DNA of 13,869 nt from Candidatus Phycorickettsia trachydisci (GTDB taxonomy: Bacteria > Pseudomonadota > Alphaproteobacteria > Rickettsiales > Rickettsiaceae): contig CAMCJU010000009.1 in the NCBI GenBank assembly GCA_945875085.1, positions 1 to 13,869 of the forward strand, read 5' to 3'. A model generated the notes under the pieces. It saw only the letters and a program-made list of their open reading frames with translations. It ran no database searches and had not been told where the DNA came from. A program made the position numbers and the translations under genes. Each line of letters begins with the position of its first letter. Positions within the stretch are counted from its first letter, which is position 1. This document shows, in pieces, positions 1 through 6,034 of this stretch.

Positions 1-13
1 ATGCTGGAAATTT

Positions 14-54
14 AAAAAGCGTATGTAAAAAAAGCGTATGTAAAAAAGGCATGT
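14..54. repeat. Short tandem repeat, 15-bp period, A-tract/T-tract rich
   Basis: The core AGCGTATGT occurs at 18-26 and again at 33-41, exactly 15 bp apart, each followed by a run of A (T on the minus strand). A third, degraded copy (AGGCATGTG) follows at about 47. Read on the minus strand this lies just downstream of the tRNA gene and gives three consecutive T-tracts of 5 to 7 bases, each preceded by GC or GCC. It could help end tRNA transcription, although no GC-rich hairpin precedes the T-tracts. No coding function is seen in positions 1-73. Confidence 0.6.
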
Positions 55-73
55 GACAGAGGAATATTAAGAC

Positions 74-150
<77 letters not shown>

Positions 151-212
151 ATAATGTCTGGCGCGATAATTTCTTTCACGATTTGTAATCATTCAAGCTA
201 ATATCAAAGTTA

Positions 213-242
213 AAAATAACACAACTTTCTACCTGTTGTCAA
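213..242 (-). promoter_or_regulatory. Promoter upstream of the initiator tRNA gene
   Basis: On the minus strand a perfect -35 TTGACA (237-242) is followed 18 bp later by TATTTT (213-218), preceded by TGT, which makes an extended -10. Transcription would start near 206 and give a leader of about 55 nt before the tRNA 5' end at 150, to be removed by RNase P. The same design precedes rplM. The -35 is exact and the -10 is weak, so this is a sequence-only call. Confidence 0.6.
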
Positions 243-270
243 TAGCGCCTGGTGATTTTAGGTGGATTAT

Positions 271-909
271 TTAATTTACATCTTTAGGAATGACTATCTC
301 GAAATAATAATTATTCTCATCTATGTCAAGATCGCTATCAAAGTCTGCGCTGTAAAGCTTTTTGGCCAATTTTTGCTCGATCATTTCATCGACAAAAAGT
401 TTAGTCTGAGTTGTTTTAAAATTTTTAGCAACCACCCTTGCATTTATATAATTGAAAGACTCTTGGCCAGGGCGCATTGTAATAAAATTAAATTCCCCTA
501 AATTATTAGTTGTAGCAGTTCCCGATCCAATAAAAGTTGACGACGGATTTAGATTGATAAATTTATGATTTATCCTATTTTTAACAGGCGCGTAAGGGTA
601 TTTGCCATCACACCCACTTTGCCATATTTGCACCAAAGCATCGCTTATCGGATTGCAATTCTCATCTAACAAGCGGCCCCTGATAACTATTTGATCGCTG
701 CAAAGAGAAGCAATTTCTTTATAGCTATGAAGTAAATTATTATTCTTATTAAAAACCTGAGGCTCATAGTTATCAAAGTAAGTTTTAGACTTTACGCAAA
801 CTCTCCCTTTAAAATCACCCAATCCAGAAACATCCCTCCCGGCGAAAACTACATCAGTAGCAAACATTGCAAAAAATAGCGCAATGACAACAATATATTT
901 ACTGTTCAT
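271..909 (-). CDS. Exported intradiol ring-cleavage dioxygenase-like protein, iron ligands largely missing
   Basis: This 212-residue protein starts with a classic signal peptide (residues 1-23: basic N-terminus, hydrophobic stretch, then VFAG), so it should act in the periplasm or outside the cell. Residues 77-150 follow the core pattern of the protocatechuate/catechol intradiol dioxygenase fold: a GRLLDENCNPISDALVQIWQ stretch, then GKY, a GSG turn, and FITMRPG. Tyr104, eight residues after Trp96, matches the first Fe(III)-binding tyrosine of protocatechuate 3,4-dioxygenase. The family's AHIHF motif is replaced by ARVVA (157-161), and the only two histidines in the protein are His61 and His115, so the two histidine ligands are absent from their normal place. 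No tyrosine directly follows the PG turn either. Ring cleavage is therefore unlikely; a binding or structural role is inferred. Rickettsia genomes carry proteins annotated as dioxygenases of this type, as I recall. The start codon at 909 has no Shine-Dalgarno sequence, only an A/T-rich stretch before it. It is a single-gene unit. Confidence 0.7.
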   Translation of the reverse strand: MNSKYIVVIALFFAMFATDVVFAGRDVSGLGDFKGRVCVKSKTYFDNYEPQVFNKNNNLLHSYKEIASLCSDQIVIRGRLLDENCNPISDALVQIWQSGCDGKYPYAPVKNRINHKFINLNPSSTFIGSGTATTNNLGEFNFITMRPGQESFNYINARVVAKNFKTTQTKLFVDEMIEQKLAKKLYSADFDSDLDIDENNYYFEIVIPKDVN

Positions 910-1113
910 TTTTTTTAAATTTAAATAGTATCTATATAAATATAACTTATCTTCAAGCTTCTATTCTTAGGATTTCTGCAAAATTAACTACAATTGAGTA
1001 AGTGTGCTTCATTTTAATTACTATTATTAGCAAAAGCGTAAGTGAAAAAACCAGCCATTACTCGATCATTTGCCAGAAAATTTGAAGCAAAAAAATTAGC
1101 TCCTAAAAAGCGA

Positions 1114-1142
1114 TTGACATCTCAACTTATATTTGTTATTTT
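1114..1142 (+). promoter_or_regulatory. Promoter of rplM-rpsI
   Basis: A perfect -35 TTGACA (1114-1119) is followed after 17 bp by TATTTT (1137-1142) with TGT directly upstream, an extended -10. The start point would be near 1149, leaving a 5' leader of about 28 nt before the ATG at 1177. The remaining spacer (910-1113) shows no convincing gene. A 33-codon GTG frame at 1040-1141 (very basic, no ribosome binding site) overlaps this promoter and is probably chance. Confidence 0.65.
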
Positions 1143-1176
1143 TTAATGGGAATATCACGAAAAAATCTAGAAAATT

Positions 1177-1647
1177 ATGAATAGAACTTATTCTGCAAAA
1201 CCGTCAGAAATTAAAAAAGCTTGGCTCCTTATAGACGCCAAAGAAGTGGTACTTGGAAGACTCGCCTCAGAAGTGGCTAAAATCCTCAGAGGAAAGCACA
1301 AACCAACATTTACTCCTCATATGGACTGCGGCGATAACATCGTTATCATTAATGCAAGGTATATAAAGTTAACTGGTAACAAATCTGCCAGAAAAGATGG
1401 CAAAATATATTACCGCCATACTGGACACCCAGGAGGTATAAAAGAGACTACCGCGGGTAAGCTTTTAGAAGGCAGATATCCTGAGAGAGTTATTGAGCTA
1501 GCTGTAAAGCGCATGATCACTGACAATACCTTAAGGGATAAGCAAATGGGTCATTTGCATATTTATGCCGGAGATTCTCACCCTCATCAAGCCCAACAGC
1601 CTGAAGTATATGATATTGCTAGCAAAAATCCAAAAAACAAAAGGTAA
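1177..1647 (+). CDS. rplM: Ribosomal protein L13
   Basis: Large-subunit ribosomal protein L13, an early assembly protein that binds 23S rRNA. At 156 residues it fits alphaproteobacterial L13, slightly longer than the 142 of E. coli. Family signatures are clear: an N-terminal W-x-x-I-D-A-K-x-x-x-L-G-R-L-A-S block (16-31), the GKHKPTFTPHMDCGD block (about 39-53), YYRHTGHPGG (about 70-80), and the C-terminal HIYAGDSHPHQAQQPEV signature (about 128-144). The usual LGR before that signature reads LRD here, a small local divergence. No Shine-Dalgarno sequence is visible before the ATG. It is the first gene of the universally paired rplM-rpsI operon, with only 6 bases before rpsI. Confidence 0.98.
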   Translation: MNRTYSAKPSEIKKAWLLIDAKEVVLGRLASEVAKILRGKHKPTFTPHMDCGDNIVIINARYIKLTGNKSARKDGKIYYRHTGHPGGIKETTAGKLLEGRYPERVIELAVKRMITDNTLRDKQMGHLHIYAGDSHPHQAQQPEVYDIASKNPKNKR

Positions 1648-1653
1648 ATCAAG

Positions 1654-2115
1654 ATGTCTGAATTAATAAGCAACCAAAACGAAGCAACAGCGCCTGTGCC
1701 AATATTGTATGAAGCCGTTATAGATAACTTAGGACGCTCTTATGGCACCGGCAAGCGTAAAGAGGCTATAGCCAGAGTCTGGATTCGCAAGGGAAATGGC
1801 AAATTTACCATCAATGGCCGCGTGCTAACTGAATATTTTGCTAGGAAAGCCTATGTAGCCGATGTATTAAAGCCCTTTTTATCAACAAATATGCTTAGTC
1901 AGTTTGACGTATTTTGCACAGTTAAAGGAGGGGGACTTACCGGCCAATCTGGAGCGATTAGACTTGGCATATCAAATGCATTGCAGCGTTACCATCCTTC
2001 CGCAAGACCAGCGCTAAAACAAGATGGTCTACTAACGAGAGATTCAAGAATTGTCGAACGTAAGAAATACGGCAAGCATAAAGCGCGTAAAAGCACTCAG
2101 TTCTCCAAAAGATAA
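1654..2115 (+). CDS. rpsI: Ribosomal protein S9
   Basis: Small-subunit protein S9, whose C-terminal tail reaches the P-site tRNA. At 153 residues it has an alphaproteobacteria-like N-terminal extension of about 27 residues before the conserved YGTGKRKEAIARVWI block (29-43). Other family marks are the KGGGLTGQSGAIRLGI block (about 91-106) and the invariant basic tail ending in Phe-Ser-Lys-Arg, all intact. It follows rplM with a 6-nt gap, and a plausible ribosome binding site (AAAGG, nine bases before the ATG) lies inside the last codons of rplM. Translation is therefore likely coupled to that of L13. Confidence 0.98.
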   Translation: MSELISNQNEATAPVPILYEAVIDNLGRSYGTGKRKEAIARVWIRKGNGKFTINGRVLTEYFARKAYVADVLKPFLSTNMLSQFDVFCTVKGGGLTGQSGAIRLGISNALQRYHPSARPALKQDGLLTRDSRIVERKKYGKHKARKSTQFSKR

Positions 2116-2299
2116 TTCTCTAGGCGATAATTCTCAAAGGGATGATGCTATCGGAGGCAATTTTGCGCCAATTTGCCACGACTTTGCAGAAAAACTACCG
2201 GCAAGAGTATATTCTTTTTGTGGCTTTAGCCTGATTAGGCCAGATTTGGCGGCAAGATGGATATTTTTAAAATATAGCATTAAAAGCCTCAAAATAGAC
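2116..2299 (+). other. Spacer between rpsI and the rpsA promoter; possible 30-codon ORF and small hairpins
   Basis: No recognised gene lies here. A short frame from ATG 2142 to TGA 2234 encodes 30 residues with a fairly protein-like composition (starts MMLSEAILRQFATTLQ). It would continue 11 more codons to a TAA at 2268 if the TGA were skipped. A GGG-rich stretch abuts its start, closer than a normal ribosome binding site. From 2222 to 2250, three mutually exclusive small stems tile the sequence (GGC-TTTA-GCC, GCCT-GATT-AGGC, GCCA-GATT-TGGC). None is followed at once by a T-run, so a terminator for rpsI cannot be called with confidence. It could be a decayed small gene. Confidence 0.3.
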
Positions 2300-2329
2300 T
2301 TGCAATAAATGCAGACCTTTTAGTATAAT
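2300..2329 (+). promoter_or_regulatory. Promoter of rpsA
   Basis: TTGCAA (2300-2305) and a perfect TATAAT (2324-2329) are separated by 18 bp. The start point would be near 2336, giving a long leader of about 95 nt before rpsA. In that leader an A/T-only inverted repeat (GATTAAAA at 2342-2349, TTTTAATC at 2359-2366) could form a weak hairpin. S1 controls its own leader in other proteobacteria, but no specific match is claimed. Confidence 0.65.
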
Positions 2330-2430
2330 AAGAATGTACTTGATTAAAATAGCAATTTTTTTAATCTATAAGTTTTTTAACCTTAACATTTGTTCAGCAC
2401 CCCTGGCAAACTACCTAATTTTTAATTTTT

Positions 2431-4161
2431 ATGTCACAAAAAATCAAACAAAGATTTGTATCATCCTTTATAGAGCCTGATGACGAAGCATCCTTACGAT
2501 CAACGCAGTTCGACAATCTTTTTAATTCCACAGAAGCGTCGGTTAGCGAAGGCTCTATTGTCAATGGGATGGTCGTTGGCATTGAAAATGAAATTGTTGT
2601 AGTAGATGTAGGCCTGAAAAACGAAGGCAGAATTCCAATTTCTGAATTCAGATTAGAGCTCGATAGACCAGACCCTAACATTGGCGACAAGGTTGAGATT
2701 TATATTGATAAACTTGAGGGCATTAACGGAAAAACAGTTCTTAGTAGAGCAAAAGCTATTCGCGAGAAGGCTTGGAAGGAATTAGACAAGAGTTTTGCCG
2801 AAAATAAATTTGTTAATGGAACTATTTTTTCTAAAGTCAAAGAAGGATTTGCTGTTGATTTAGCTGGAGTAGTAGCATTTTTGCCTGGAAGTCAAGTCGA
2901 CTTAAGGCCTGTATACAACAAGTCGATCGATGTACTGATGCACACTCCTCAGCCATTTAAAATCCTTAAAATGGACCCTCACATTGGCAACATAGTTGTC
3001 TCAAGACGCGCAGTCTTGGAAGAGCAACGCCATGAAGCGAAAAAAGATTTACTAAATAATATTGTGGAAGGCGAAACAGTCTTAGAAGGAGTAATTAAAA
3101 ATATTACTGATTACGGAGCATTTGTTGATCTAGGCAGCATAGATGCACTTTTGCATATAACTGACATCTCTTGGAAAAGAGTCAATCACCCTCTGGAAGT
3201 GCTGGAAATTGGACAAACAATTAAAGTCAAAGTAATTAAGTTTGACAAAGACACTTTAAGGCTCCATGTCGGCATGAAGCAATTAAGCGAAAGCCCGTGG
3301 CGTCAAATAGCTTCTGAATTTCCTCAGGGCAAAATTTTCAAAGGCAAGATAAGTAATGTCACAGATTATGGGGCTTTTGTAGAATTACGAGATGGGATTG
3401 AAGGGCTAATACATAGCAGCGAGATAAGCTGGTCCAAAAACATTCAAAATCCAAACAAAATCCTAAAAATGGGTCAGGAGATCGAATTTTTTATTAAAGA
3501 CGTAAACGCCGATAATCATAAAATTTCCTTAAGTATTAAGCGTTGCAGGGAGAACCCTTGGCTAATCTTCTCCCAAAAACATAGAGTTGGCGAGACTATG
3601 ACCACTACAGTTCGCAATGTTACTGATATTGGAATTTTTGTGGCATTAGATAGTGAAATAGACGGCATAATACATCTTTCTGATTTATCTTGGGAGCCTT
3701 ATAATCCTGAGATACTAGCTAATTACAGCAGCAATCAAAAGATTGAGTGCAAGATCTTAATGATCGATGTCGATAAAGAGCAAGTCCGCCTAGGTATCAA
3801 ACAGCTTCAAGAGGATCCGTATGAGAAGCTTTTGCACGGACCTTCATTGCAGTGCGTTATTACTGAAATTAACGATGATGTTTTAATTGCCAAAGTTAAC
3901 AATCAGTTAAGAGGGATTATTAGACGTAACGAGCTATCTGTAGACCGCATGGAGCAAAAAACCAACAGATTCAGCATTGGCCAAACTGTAAGTTGCAAAG
4001 TCTTGAATTATGATAAATCTAATGAGATCGTCTATCTTTCAATTAAGGCCTTGGAGCTAGAAGAGCAAGAGCAGGCGATTAAAGCTTATGGATCTTCAGC
4101 CGATAGCAGCATTAATTTAGGGGCAGCGGCTCTGAGCAGCTCAAAAAGCACAAGAAGCTAA
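2431..4161 (+). CDS. rpsA: Ribosomal protein S1
   Basis: S1 docks on the 30S subunit and unfolds and captures mRNA, mainly U-rich single-stranded leaders. At 576 residues it is close to the usual proteobacterial length (E. coli about 557). Six S1/OB-fold repeats can be traced at about 40-107, 126-192, 212-283, 299-371, 386-458 and 470-538. The middle repeats carry the signature patterns: NITDYGAFVDL (224-234), NVTDYGAFVEL (309-319), and NVTDIGIFVAL (396-406). The first two are divergent, as expected for the ribosome-anchoring pair. The tail after 540 is short, Ser/Ala-rich and probably disordered. The ATG at 2431 lacks a Shine-Dalgarno sequence; the preceding bases are almost all T and A. It is transcribed alone between its own promoter and a strong hairpin. 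Confidence 0.97.
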   Translation: MSQKIKQRFVSSFIEPDDEASLRSTQFDNLFNSTEASVSEGSIVNGMVVGIENEIVVVDVGLKNEGRIPISEFRLELDRPDPNIGDKVEIYIDKLEGINGKTVLSRAKAIREKAWKELDKSFAENKFVNGTIFSKVKEGFAVDLAGVVAFLPGSQVDLRPVYNKSIDVLMHTPQPFKILKMDPHIGNIVVSRRAVLEEQRHEAKKDLLNNIVEGETVLEGVIKNITDYGAFVDLGSIDALLHITDISWKRVNHPLEVLEIGQTIKVKVIKFDKDTLRLHVGMKQLSESPWRQIASEFPQGKIFKGKISNVTDYGAFVELRDGIEGLIHSSEISWSKNIQNPNKILKMGQEIEFFIKDVNADNHKISLSIKRCRENPWLIFSQKHRVGETMTTTVRNVTDIGIFVALDSEIDGIIHLSDLSWEPYNPEILANYSSNQKIECKILMIDVDKEQVRLGIKQLQEDPYEKLLHGPSLQCVITEINDDVLIAKVNNQLRGIIRRNELSVDRMEQKTNRFSIGQTVSCKVLNYDKSNEIVYLSIKALELEEQEQAIKAYGSSADSSINLGAAALSSSKSTRS

Positions 4162-4166
4162 AAAAA

Positions 4167-4220
4167 GCGCGCCCCCTGCTCCTTTTTTTGGAGCATATGG
4201 CGTGTGTAAGCGGGGGTTTT
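4167..4220 (+). terminator. Structured terminator after rpsA
   Basis: Starting six bases after the rpsA stop, GCGCGCC (4167-4173) can pair with GGCGTGT (4199-4205, with G-U pairs). A perfect inner stem TGCTCC/GGAGCA (4177-4182, 4190-4195) encloses a loop of seven T, and a symmetric 3x3 internal loop separates the two stems. Alternatively CCCCC (4172-4176) can reach GGGGG (4212-4216), which is directly followed by TTTT. The hairpin is GC-rich against an AT-rich background. The T-run is short and offset, so termination strength is uncertain. The final T bases overlap the -35 of rsmE. Confidence 0.55.
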
Positions 4221-4248
4221 GACTAAACTTATGCCCTAAAAATATAAT
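4219..4248 (+). promoter_or_regulatory. Promoter of rsmE
   Basis: TTGACT (4219-4224) and a perfect TATAAT (4243-4248) are 18 bp apart. The predicted start of transcription is about 4255. This lies downstream of the TTG at 4251 that opens the longest reading frame, so that TTG cannot be used from this promoter, and the ATG at 4275 becomes the likely start. Confidence 0.7.
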
Positions 4249-4274
4249 GCTTGAAATTCAGCGCTTTAAATCCG

Positions 4275-4997
4275 ATGCCTTTAAAATATAGCAAACAAAT
4301 CTATCGTCTATATCTTGCAAATTCCTTAAATAGCGGACTTACGCTAGATCTAGACAAAGCGACTTGGCATTACTTAACTAATGTACTGAGGTTAAAAAAC
4401 GCCCACTTACTCAAAGTCTTTAATCAAACCGACGGCGAATTTATTGCAGAAGTATTTTACGATGCAAAACGTTGCTACTTGTTGATTAAAGAGCAAATAC
4501 GCCAAGCCGAACTTGCCAGATATCTGCATTTAGGAATTTGCATCGTCAGGAATGCTATAATGTCAGATATTATCGATAAAGCAACTCAGCTAGGCGTTAC
4601 CCATATTACCCCCATCTTGAGCACGTATACGCAAAACAAAGAGTTTGCAATAGACCGGTATCAAAGAATCGCCAAAGAAGCCAGCGAGCAATCAAATAGG
4701 CTTGATGTGCCTTTGATACAGCCTGTTGTAAAATTAAATGATTTTTTATGCAGCGTCACAAGCGGCTTGCTAATATTTGCCAATGAAACCGAACAAGCGC
4801 AAGACTTCAACAGCATTACCACCTGGCCTGATCAAGTCTGGATATTAATAGGACCAGAAGGAGGTTTTAGCGAGCTTGAAATTAAAGAAATTACCGCCTC
4901 CCGGCTCTCAAGATCTGTATCCTTAGGACCTTATATATTAAGATCAGAGCTTGCGGCAATAACTATGCTTGCGCAAATAGCGTTACTGAAGAAATAA
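4275..4997 (+). CDS. rsmE: 16S rRNA (uracil-1498-N3)-methyltransferase RsmE
   Basis: SPOUT-class enzyme that methylates N3 of U1498 in helix 44 of 16S rRNA, using S-adenosylmethionine. With the ATG at 4275 the protein has 240 residues, a normal RsmE length; the frame is open eight codons further up to a TTG, but the promoter argues against that start. The N-terminal part is the PUA-like RNA-binding domain (about 10-70), with the typical H-x-L-x-x-V-L-R-L-K-x-x-x-x-L block. The SPOUT knot carries ILIGPEGGFSELE (about 190-202) and LGPYILRSELAAI (about 217-229), the two cofactor-binding loops of the trefoil knot, where most homologues have RILRTETA. It is monocistronic by its own promoter, with 95 bases to the next gene. 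Confidence 0.93.
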   Translation: MPLKYSKQIYRLYLANSLNSGLTLDLDKATWHYLTNVLRLKNAHLLKVFNQTDGEFIAEVFYDAKRCYLLIKEQIRQAELARYLHLGICIVRNAIMSDIIDKATQLGVTHITPILSTYTQNKEFAIDRYQRIAKEASEQSNRLDVPLIQPVVKLNDFLCSVTSGLLIFANETEQAQDFNSITTWPDQVWILIGPEGGFSELEIKEITASRLSRSVSLGPYILRSELAAITMLAQIALLKK

Positions 4998-5041
4998 CAG
5001 AATCAATCCTTAGTTGACTCTTTCACTACTTTTGATTATTC

Positions 5042-5096
5042 TATAATTCAATACCAACTTTAAACAGATATAAATATGAAAAATCAGGAATCATGA
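5042..5096 (+). promoter_or_regulatory. Leader of the repeat protein: -10 box and six-codon upstream ORF
   Basis: A perfect TATAAT sits at 5042-5047; a TTGACT at 5014-5019 is 22 bp upstream, too far for a normal spacer. Between them and the gene, an ATG at 5076 opens a six-codon frame (MKNQES) whose TGA at 5094-5096 overlaps the next ATG as ATGA. AGGA (5086-5089) precedes the main ATG by only three bases. The tiny frame could couple translation, or could be chance. Confidence 0.35.
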
Positions 5097-5995
5097 ATAC
5101 TAAGATTAAGAAAGGTGAAATTAGCCATACTGTGCAAATAGAGGAAGGCTGTCTACACTTCGGGCATGGTCTATCTAAACGCGCTCTACCTGAATACGCT
5201 ATTAGCGCGGAGCTAAAGCGTATTGCAAAAGAGAATACGCCAATAAAGCACCTAATTCTTCGAGGCTATTGTCTTACTGAAAAAATAAATCAAGCGCTGG
5301 CTCAATTAATAGCCAAGAACTTAATCACAGAAGTCCTTGATTTGGCTGAATCCAAAGGTGCGATTCAGGCTTTAAAGACGCTATATAGTGAGGAATGCAA
5401 GGCGTTTTTTCCAAGAGACTTAAGATTGAATAATTCGCATCTTGTTGATAGCAGCGAAGCTCATTTTCTTCTAGATATAATAAATGCAGGAGGGATTGAT
5501 AAACTTGATTTGCGCTCTGCGCTACTAACTGGAGAAATTTTTAAAAAAATATACATGGCAATGTCTCAGGCGCCAAAAGTTCCTGGCTCTTCTCAAAAGA
5601 CTATAAGATTAGACAAGGCAAAGATTAAAAGTCTTTGCTTTGAAGATTGGATTTACGGAGATAAAGATCTTCTTAAAAAAATTAATAGCGATCTCAGCAA
5701 AGTCAAGCTGATTATCCAAGATAGCCAGATCTGGGGGGCAAAAAAACAAGAGAGCCTGAAGCTGGGGAGTAACATGGAGAGCCAGAGCTGGGGGGCAAAA
5801 AAACAAGAGAGCCTGAAGTTGGAGAGGCTCATGGAGAGTCTGAAGCTGGGGAGTAACATGGAGAGCCTGAAGTTGGAGAGGCTCATGGAGAGCCTGAAGC
5901 TGGGGAGTAACATGGAGAGCCAGATCGATAGCGAGTTGACCCCCAGGATCGTTGAAGGGGAGCTGTACGAAATTAGGGATTTTTTAGAATCCTAG
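5093..5995 (+). CDS. Unrecognised LRR-like protein with C-terminal modular 9-10-residue repeats
   Basis: A 300-residue cytoplasmic-type protein with no signal peptide or membrane segment. Residues about 50-175 show a leucine-rich-repeat-like rhythm: segments of the form LILRGYCL, LDLAESKG, LRLNNSHL and LDLRSALL, each followed by a helix-like stretch, with uneven spacing of roughly 25-35 residues. This resembles the long ribonuclease-inhibitor type of LRR, which binds proteins. Residues 210-274 are seven tandem modules: ESQxWGAKKQ (X), ESLKLGSNM (Y) and ESLKLERLM (Z), in the order X-Y-X-Z-Y-Z-Y. The DNA repeats are nearly identical, so the expansion is recent. The last 26 residues are acidic and non-repetitive. 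LRR proteins with variable repeats often interact with host factors in intracellular bacteria, but no function can be assigned here. It converges with trmJ downstream, 39 bases away. Confidence 0.75.
   Translation: MNTKIKKGEISHTVQIEEGCLHFGHGLSKRALPEYAISAELKRIAKENTPIKHLILRGYCLTEKINQALAQLIAKNLITEVLDLAESKGAIQALKTLYSEECKAFFPRDLRLNNSHLVDSSEAHFLLDIINAGGIDKLDLRSALLTGEIFKKIYMAMSQAPKVPGSSQKTIRLDKAKIKSLCFEDWIYGDKDLLKKINSDLSKVKLIIQDSQIWGAKKQESLKLGSNMESQSWGAKKQESLKLERLMESLKLGSNMESLKLERLMESLKLGSNMESQIDSELTPRIVEGELYEIRDFLES
5720..5925 (+). repeat. Coding minisatellite of three 27/30-bp unit types
   Basis: Units in order: X1 5720-5749 (30 bp), Y1 5750-5776, X2 5777-5806 (30 bp), Z1 5807-5833, Y2 5834-5860, Z2 5861-5887, Y3 5888-5914 (27 bp each), then a partial X start at 5915-5925. 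Z1 and Z2 are identical; Y1 and Y3 are identical and Y2 differs by one base. All units begin GAGAGC (GATAGC in X1, GAGAGT in Y2), so they probably share one ancestor. All unit lengths are multiples of three, so gain or loss keeps the reading frame. Both X units contain G6-C-A7. The array is visibly richer in G than its surroundings. Confidence 0.95.
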
Positions 5996-6034
5996 AAGAA
6001 GATAGCTCTGATCCTGTAGCAAGCAAGGATAGCT

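Noticed and set aside
1040..1141. 33-codon GTG frame (very basic) before rplM
   Set aside because: It runs through the strong TTGACA promoter, lacks a ribosome binding site and looks like chance in A-rich DNA.
4251..4274. TTG start for RsmE with eight extra residues
   Set aside because: It lies upstream of the expected transcript start from the TTGACT/TATAAT promoter; ATG 4275 gives a normal family N-terminus.
5609..5913. Two antisense open frames across the repeat array (65 and 86 codons)
   Set aside because: A 27/30-bp repeat without stops on one strand often stays open on the other; the products are repeats of the same translation with no start signal.
5996..6034. ATCCT/AGGAT stem between the convergent repeat-protein gene and trmJ
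   Set aside because: Only five pairs around a ten-base loop and no T-run on either side, so not called as a terminator.
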